Origin: Corynebacterium variabile
GTDB lineage: Bacteria > Actinomycetota > Actinomycetes > Mycobacteriales > Mycobacteriaceae
Assembly (NCBI RefSeq): GCF_006539825.1
Contig: NZ_BJNT01000025.1
Location: 1 to 56,386 of the forward strand
DNA length: 56,386 nucleotides
Direction: 5' to 3'
In this document: piece by piece, positions 53,237-56,386 of the stretch
How the letters are laid out: each line of letters opens with the position of its first letter
Numbering within the stretch: position 1 is the stretch's first letter
Notes under the pieces: model-generated
The model's database searches: none
What the model was told of the DNA's origin: nothing
What the model saw: only the letters and a program-made list of their open reading frames with translations
Program-made: the position numbers and the translations under genes

Positions 53237-54451
53237 ATGACAGAGAAAGACGACCACCCCACTTGTCCAGAACGTCCGTATGACGTCGTGTTGTTCGGCG
53301 CGACCGGCTTTGCCGGCGGGCTCACCGCCGACTACCTGGTCGAGCACCTTCCCGAATCGGGCAGGATGGCTCTGGCGGGACGCAACCGCGACAAACTGGA
53401 GGCGGTGCGGGACAGGTTGACCGGCATCAACCCGGATGTCTCCGACATCGGGTTGCTGCACGCCGACTCCACCGATCCTGCCTCATTGACCGAGGTCGCG
53501 CGGTCGGCGAAAGTCGTCATCACCACGGTGGGGCCGTATCTGGAGTACGGTGCTGCCCTGGTCGCCGCCTGTGCCGAAGAGGGAACAGACTACGTCGACC
53601 TGACCGGAGAGCCGGAGTTCGTCGACCGGATGTTCCTCGGGAATGACGCCACAGCGCAGAAGACCGGAGCCCGGCTCGTCCACGCATGCGGATTCGATTC
53701 GATCCCCCATGACCTCGGGGCGCTGTACACCGCGAGGAATCTTCCTGCGAATGCACCGATGGAGATTCGCGGTGTCGTGCGGACCAACGCGTCCTTGTCC
53801 GGCGGGACCCTGCACTCTGCGCTGAAGCAGTTGTCACGCCTACGACCGATGTGGCAGGCGGCGTCACAGCGACGGCGGGCCGAGTCTACTTCCGCTGGGC
53901 GTCGAGCCCGGTTGACGGTGGGGTTCCCGCGACGTGACCGCGTTACGGGGACCTGGTTGATCCCCCTGCCGACGATCGACGGTCAGATCGTCACAAGATC
54001 GGCACTCACCGCCCCGTCCGCTGACGACTACGGGCCTGACTTCAGCTACTCGCACAATGCAGGCGCGAAGAAGCTCCGCACGGTCCCTGCGTCCCTTGTC
54101 GGGTTCGTGGTCGGCATTGCCGCGGTGCAGATTGCTCCGGTGCGCCGGGCAATCGCACGGAGGATCGCCGCCGGTGAAGGGCCGTCACAGGAGCGTCGGG
54201 ACAGAACCTGGTTCACCGTGGAGTTCGTGGGTACCGCTGCGGGGAGAACCGTCCATACCCGCGTGAGAGGCGGAGACCCGGGCTACACGGAGACCGCCAA
54301 GATGCTGGCGGAATCTGCGCTGTCGCTGGCCTTCGACGACAATCCGGCTCTCGCCGGCCAGCTCACAACCGCGACGGCCATGGGAGGAAACCTCATCGAC
54401 CGACTGACGGCTGCCGGAATGTCTTTCGAGGTGCTCAGTCACACTCCGTGA
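53237..54451 (+). CDS. Saccharopine dehydrogenase-like reductase (trans-acting enoyl reductase family)
   Basis: 404 residues. The NAD(P)-binding start is DVVLFGATGFAGGLTADYL near residue 14, followed by ALAGRNRDKLEAV. The next pieces, VVITTVGPYLEYGAALVAACAEEGTDYVDLTGE and HACGFDSIPHDLGAL, are the signature of the Rv2449c/Rv2953-like group, in which Rv2953 is the trans-acting enoyl reductase for phthiocerol lipids. Thus it probably reduces a double bond in an envelope lipid or polyketide, though the substrate is not known. GGAAGG precedes the ATG. The last of the four envelope genes, 127 bp after the lipocalin. Confidence 0.85.
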   Translation: MTEKDDHPTCPERPYDVVLFGATGFAGGLTADYLVEHLPESGRMALAGRNRDKLEAVRDRLTGINPDVSDIGLLHADSTDPASLTEVARSAKVVITTVGPYLEYGAALVAACAEEGTDYVDLTGEPEFVDRMFLGNDATAQKTGARLVHACGFDSIPHDLGALYTARNLPANAPMEIRGVVRTNASLSGGTLHSALKQLSRLRPMWQAASQRRRAESTSAGRRARLTVGFPRRDRVTGTWLIPLPTIDGQIVTRSALTAPSADDYGPDFSYSHNAGAKKLRTVPASLVGFVVGIAAVQIAPVRRAIARRIAAGEGPSQERRDRTWFTVEFVGTAAGRTVHTRVRGGDPGYTETAKMLAESALSLAFDDNPALAGQLTTATAMGGNLIDRLTAAGMSFEVLSHTP

Positions 54452-54702
54452 TGCCCCAGAACCTCGGTTGTATCAGGAGGTCGACCTTTCCTTTCGCGGT
54501 ATGGAGCCCTCATCGGGCAGAGACAGCACCTTACCGGCGACCTCATCACCGGCACCTGTCTCGCCGCACCCCTGAACTCAGGCTGCGGGCCCCGATGAGG
54601 TCGGCGAAACCGCCCCACTTCAGCCGAGACGACGGACTCTCAGGACGCCGCTGCCGTCCATCCCCGCGGCGTTGTGATCAACAGCTTCCTGCCCACAGTG
54701 TC

Positions 54703-55561
54703 GGGTGCTGTTGCAAAGTTGGGTTGCCGTCGGCAGGATCAGCGGTCATGGGCATTTTCTCCGGTCGGTACTACCCTCAAGACGTCATCCTGTGGGCAGT
54801 GCGCTGGTATTGCCGCTACGGGGTGTCCTACCGCGACCTGGAAGAGATGCTCACTGAACGTGGTGCACCAGTGGATCACACCACCATCTACCGGTGAGTG
54901 CAGAACTACGGTCCCGAACTGGATAAACGGACCCGCTGGTACCGCAAAGGATCTGTAGCCTTCGCCGACTCCTGGCGAGTGGATGAAACCTACATCCGGG
55001 TAGGTGGAAGGTGGTGCTACCTCTACCGGGCCGTCACCAAGGACGGCCGGACTCTGGACTTCTACATGTCCACCCGACGCAACACGACAGCAGCAACGCG
55101 ATTTTTGGGAAAAGCGCTGCGTAGCACTGGTCACCGTGTCCGCAACGGTGAGGAACCCAGTGGTCCTCGGGTCATCTGCACCGACAAAGCACCCACCTAC
55201 GCTGCAGCGATCAAGGAACTGATCGACGAGCATAAGCTGTCGAGGACAGTAGTTCACCGGCAGGTGAAACACCTCAACAATGTGATCGAGGGAGATCACG
55301 GCCGGCTCAAGCGGATCCTGGGTTCCAAAGGTGGCGGGTTCAAGAATCCGGTGTCGGCGTACAGGACACTGCAGGGTATGGAGGCGATGCACGCGCTACG
55401 CAAAGGCCAGGGCAGGGTGTTCGCCTTCGGGTGTCCGAACCCGGATGCGGTGATCGTCGCCAAGGCCTTCACAGGCGCCTGAGAGATCAGGGCTACAGGG
55501 TTGTGGACCGCCTTCTCGATCAGCGTCCAGGCACCGCCCGCTCCACTTTGCAACAGCACCC
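54703..55561 (+). mobile_element. IS6-family insertion sequence
   Basis: 859 bp bounded by perfect 17-bp inverted repeats (54703-54719 and 55545-55561; GGGTGCTGTTGCAAAGT type), typical of IS6/IS26. No 8-bp target duplication is visible on the flanks, so the element probably recombined or deleted next to itself after insertion. It interrupts the 5' end of an IS3-type element. Confidence 0.88.
54748..55482 (+). pseudogene. IS6-family transposase with an in-frame stop
   Basis: From the ATG at 54748 the frame reads a complete IS6-type DDE transposase of about 244 residues: YYPQDVILWAVRWYCRYGVSYRDLEEML, then DDE residues in WRVDETYIRV, VICTDKAPTY and NVIEGDHGRLKR. One codon, at 54895-54897, is TGA where relatives have TGG (Trp after TTIYR). 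A single base change therefore truncates it at residue 49. A restart at the GTG right after the stop would give residues 51-244 with the whole DDE domain but without the N-terminal DNA-binding part. It could be mobilised only by a transposase from elsewhere. Confidence 0.85.
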
Positions 55562-55562
55562 C

Positions 55563-56321
55563 GAGAAGACCCCCGGCAGACGACCCCGGAGAACCTTCAG
55601 CCCCGAGTACAAGCACGAGGCTGCCCGACTGGTCATCGACACCGGCCGCACGATCGCCGAAGTCGCCCGGGAGCTGGGTGTCGGTTCCCAGTCGTTGGGC
55701 AAGCGGGTTGCCGCCGAACGAGCCACCGAGGCCGGCGAACCGACCGGGGAACTGACCCTGGACGAACGCGCCGAACTCAAAGCCCTGCGCCGCCAGGTCG
55801 CCGAGCTGCACAAGGACAACGAGTTCCTGGGAAAAGCAGCAGCCTTCTTCGCGAGCCTTGCCAACGACCGACGAACGGTACGAACTGATGACCGCGGAGA
55901 AGGCGAACTGGCCAGGCTCACTCGCATGGCGCGACTCCTGGGAGTGTCCCGGTCAGGGTTCTACGCCTGGGCGAAACGGCAGGCCGCAGAACCCGGCACA
56001 CAACGCCGTGCACGCGACGAACTCGATGTGAAGGTCCGCAAGGTCTTCGCCGAGTCCGATGACGTCTACGGAGCTCCCAGAGTCCACGCCCAGCTCGCCC
56101 GTGAGGGGACCTTCGTTGACCGGAAGACCGTCGCGACATCGATGCTGCGCCAGGGCCTGGAGGGCATCAGTCCGAAGAAGTTCACTCCGGTGACCACGAT
56201 CCCCGGTGTGGACACCTACAAGATCCCTGACCGGGTCAAGAGAGGCTGGGACCAGGGCGGGCTCAACCGCGTCTGGATTTCAGACATCACCTACCTGCGC
56301 ACGGGACTGCTGCACGGATAG
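55563..56321 (+). pseudogene. IS3-family transposase remnant, truncated at both ends
   Basis: The frame begins inside the IS6 right repeat and reads an OrfA-like helix-turn-helix part (FSPEYKHEAARLVIDTGRTIAEVARELG near 55600) then an OrfB-like part (RMARLLGVSRSGFYAWAKRQA, DDVYGAPRVHAQLAREG, WISDITYLRTG). Between the two parts the typical YELMTAEKAN of OrfB lies in another frame (55858-55910) and the register changes again near 55912-55925, so the element also carries an indel. The open frame stops after DITYLRTG, before the second Asp and the Glu of the DDE triad. It is inactive. Confidence 0.8.
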
Positions 56322-56335
56322 GTGACAGGGTGTAG

Positions 56336-56386
56336 TCACGCCGTCAGTGCGACGGTCGTGTTCATGATGGTCTCGAACTCGATAGG
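56336..56386 (-). CDS. 3' end of another IS3-type transposase
   Basis: Read on the minus strand from the window edge, 16 codons PIEFETIMNTTVALTA then TGA match the common C-terminal ending of IS3-family OrfB proteins (SPIEFE... type). The rest lies outside the window. Its element probably inserted into the IS3 remnant near 56315-56325, in the opposite direction. Confidence 0.55.
   Translation of the reverse strand, partial: PIEFETIMNTTVALTA

Noticed and set aside
54448..54747. Frame continuing upstream of the IS6 transposase start
   Set aside because: It runs through the IS left repeat and has no transposase similarity before the ATG at 54748.
55431..56321. A single intact 296-residue transposase
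   Set aside because: The open frame joins an OrfA-like and an OrfB-like part only because an indel shifts the register; the middle segment typical of OrfB is in another frame and the catalytic end is missing.
1..56386. CRISPR arrays, tRNA and rRNA genes
   Set aside because: No regularly spaced repeats and no cloverleaf or rRNA-like stretch was seen.

Overview
The window looks like chromosomal DNA of a high-GC Corynebacterium, closest in flavour to the environmental/dairy group around C. variabile; the genus is a confident call, the species is not. The grounds are strong GC bias at third codon positions, an antigen-85-type mycolyltransferase, an MTB12-like lipoprotein, a GT87 polyprenol-dependent mannosyltransferase, a Pls/PosA-type synthetase, and inverted repeats that match, from memory, the RosR operator of C. 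glutamicum. Many genes lack a ribosome binding site and instead carry a TAnnnT box 6-9 nt before the start codon, the signature of leaderless actinobacterial mRNAs.

Layout. 1-7.5 kb: a Fic protein cut by the left edge, a dicarboxylate symporter, a CPBP protease, an operon of a GT87 glycosyltransferase and a secreted HNH lipoprotein, Dps, and a thioesterase-like protein. 7.7-10.1 kb: an ohrR-ohr-quinone reductase-DUF1304 peroxide operon. 10.3-12.7 kb: a pair of CNNM/CorC-type membrane proteins preceded by a small acidic leader peptide. 12.7-19.4 kb: aldo/keto reductase, small exported protein, DJ-1 protein, aldehyde dehydrogenase, DoxX, methyltransferase, ferredoxin-reductase-like flavoprotein. 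19.4-26.4 kb: M1 peptidase, a Pls/PosA single-module synthetase and an ABC-F protein, all on the minus strand. 26.7-35 kb: SRPBCC protein, small unknowns, a heterodimeric ABC exporter, a mycolyltransferase, and a divergent thymidine phosphorylase/cytidine deaminase pair. 35.2-39.3 kb: an OatA-like acyltransferase, an MTB12-like lipoprotein and an FMN reductase. 39.4-44.9 kb: a frameshifted OPT transporter and a MacB/FtsX-type ABC transporter. 45-46.9 kb: a GH114 protein, a cold-shock gene with a probable RNA switch, and a GNAT acetyltransferase.

46.9-49 kb is a decaying redox locus: a frameshifted NADP-binding protein, a C-terminal dioxygenase fragment and an MFS transporter lacking its N-terminal half. 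RosR-like operators precede the first and third of these genes and also the FMN reductase and doxX genes elsewhere, so one redox regulon appears four times in 31 kb. 49.2-54.5 kb is an accessory-looking cell-envelope module (fasciclin lipoprotein, MMPL transporter, secreted lipocalin, saccharopine-dehydrogenase-like reductase) that reads like a lipid modification and export system. It ends at an insertion-sequence nest (IS6 with an in-frame stop, an IS3 remnant truncated at both ends, and the tail of another IS3-type transposase) at the right edge. Three open frames are broken by frameshifts in GC-rich runs and a fourth by a TGA; some of these may be sequencing errors.
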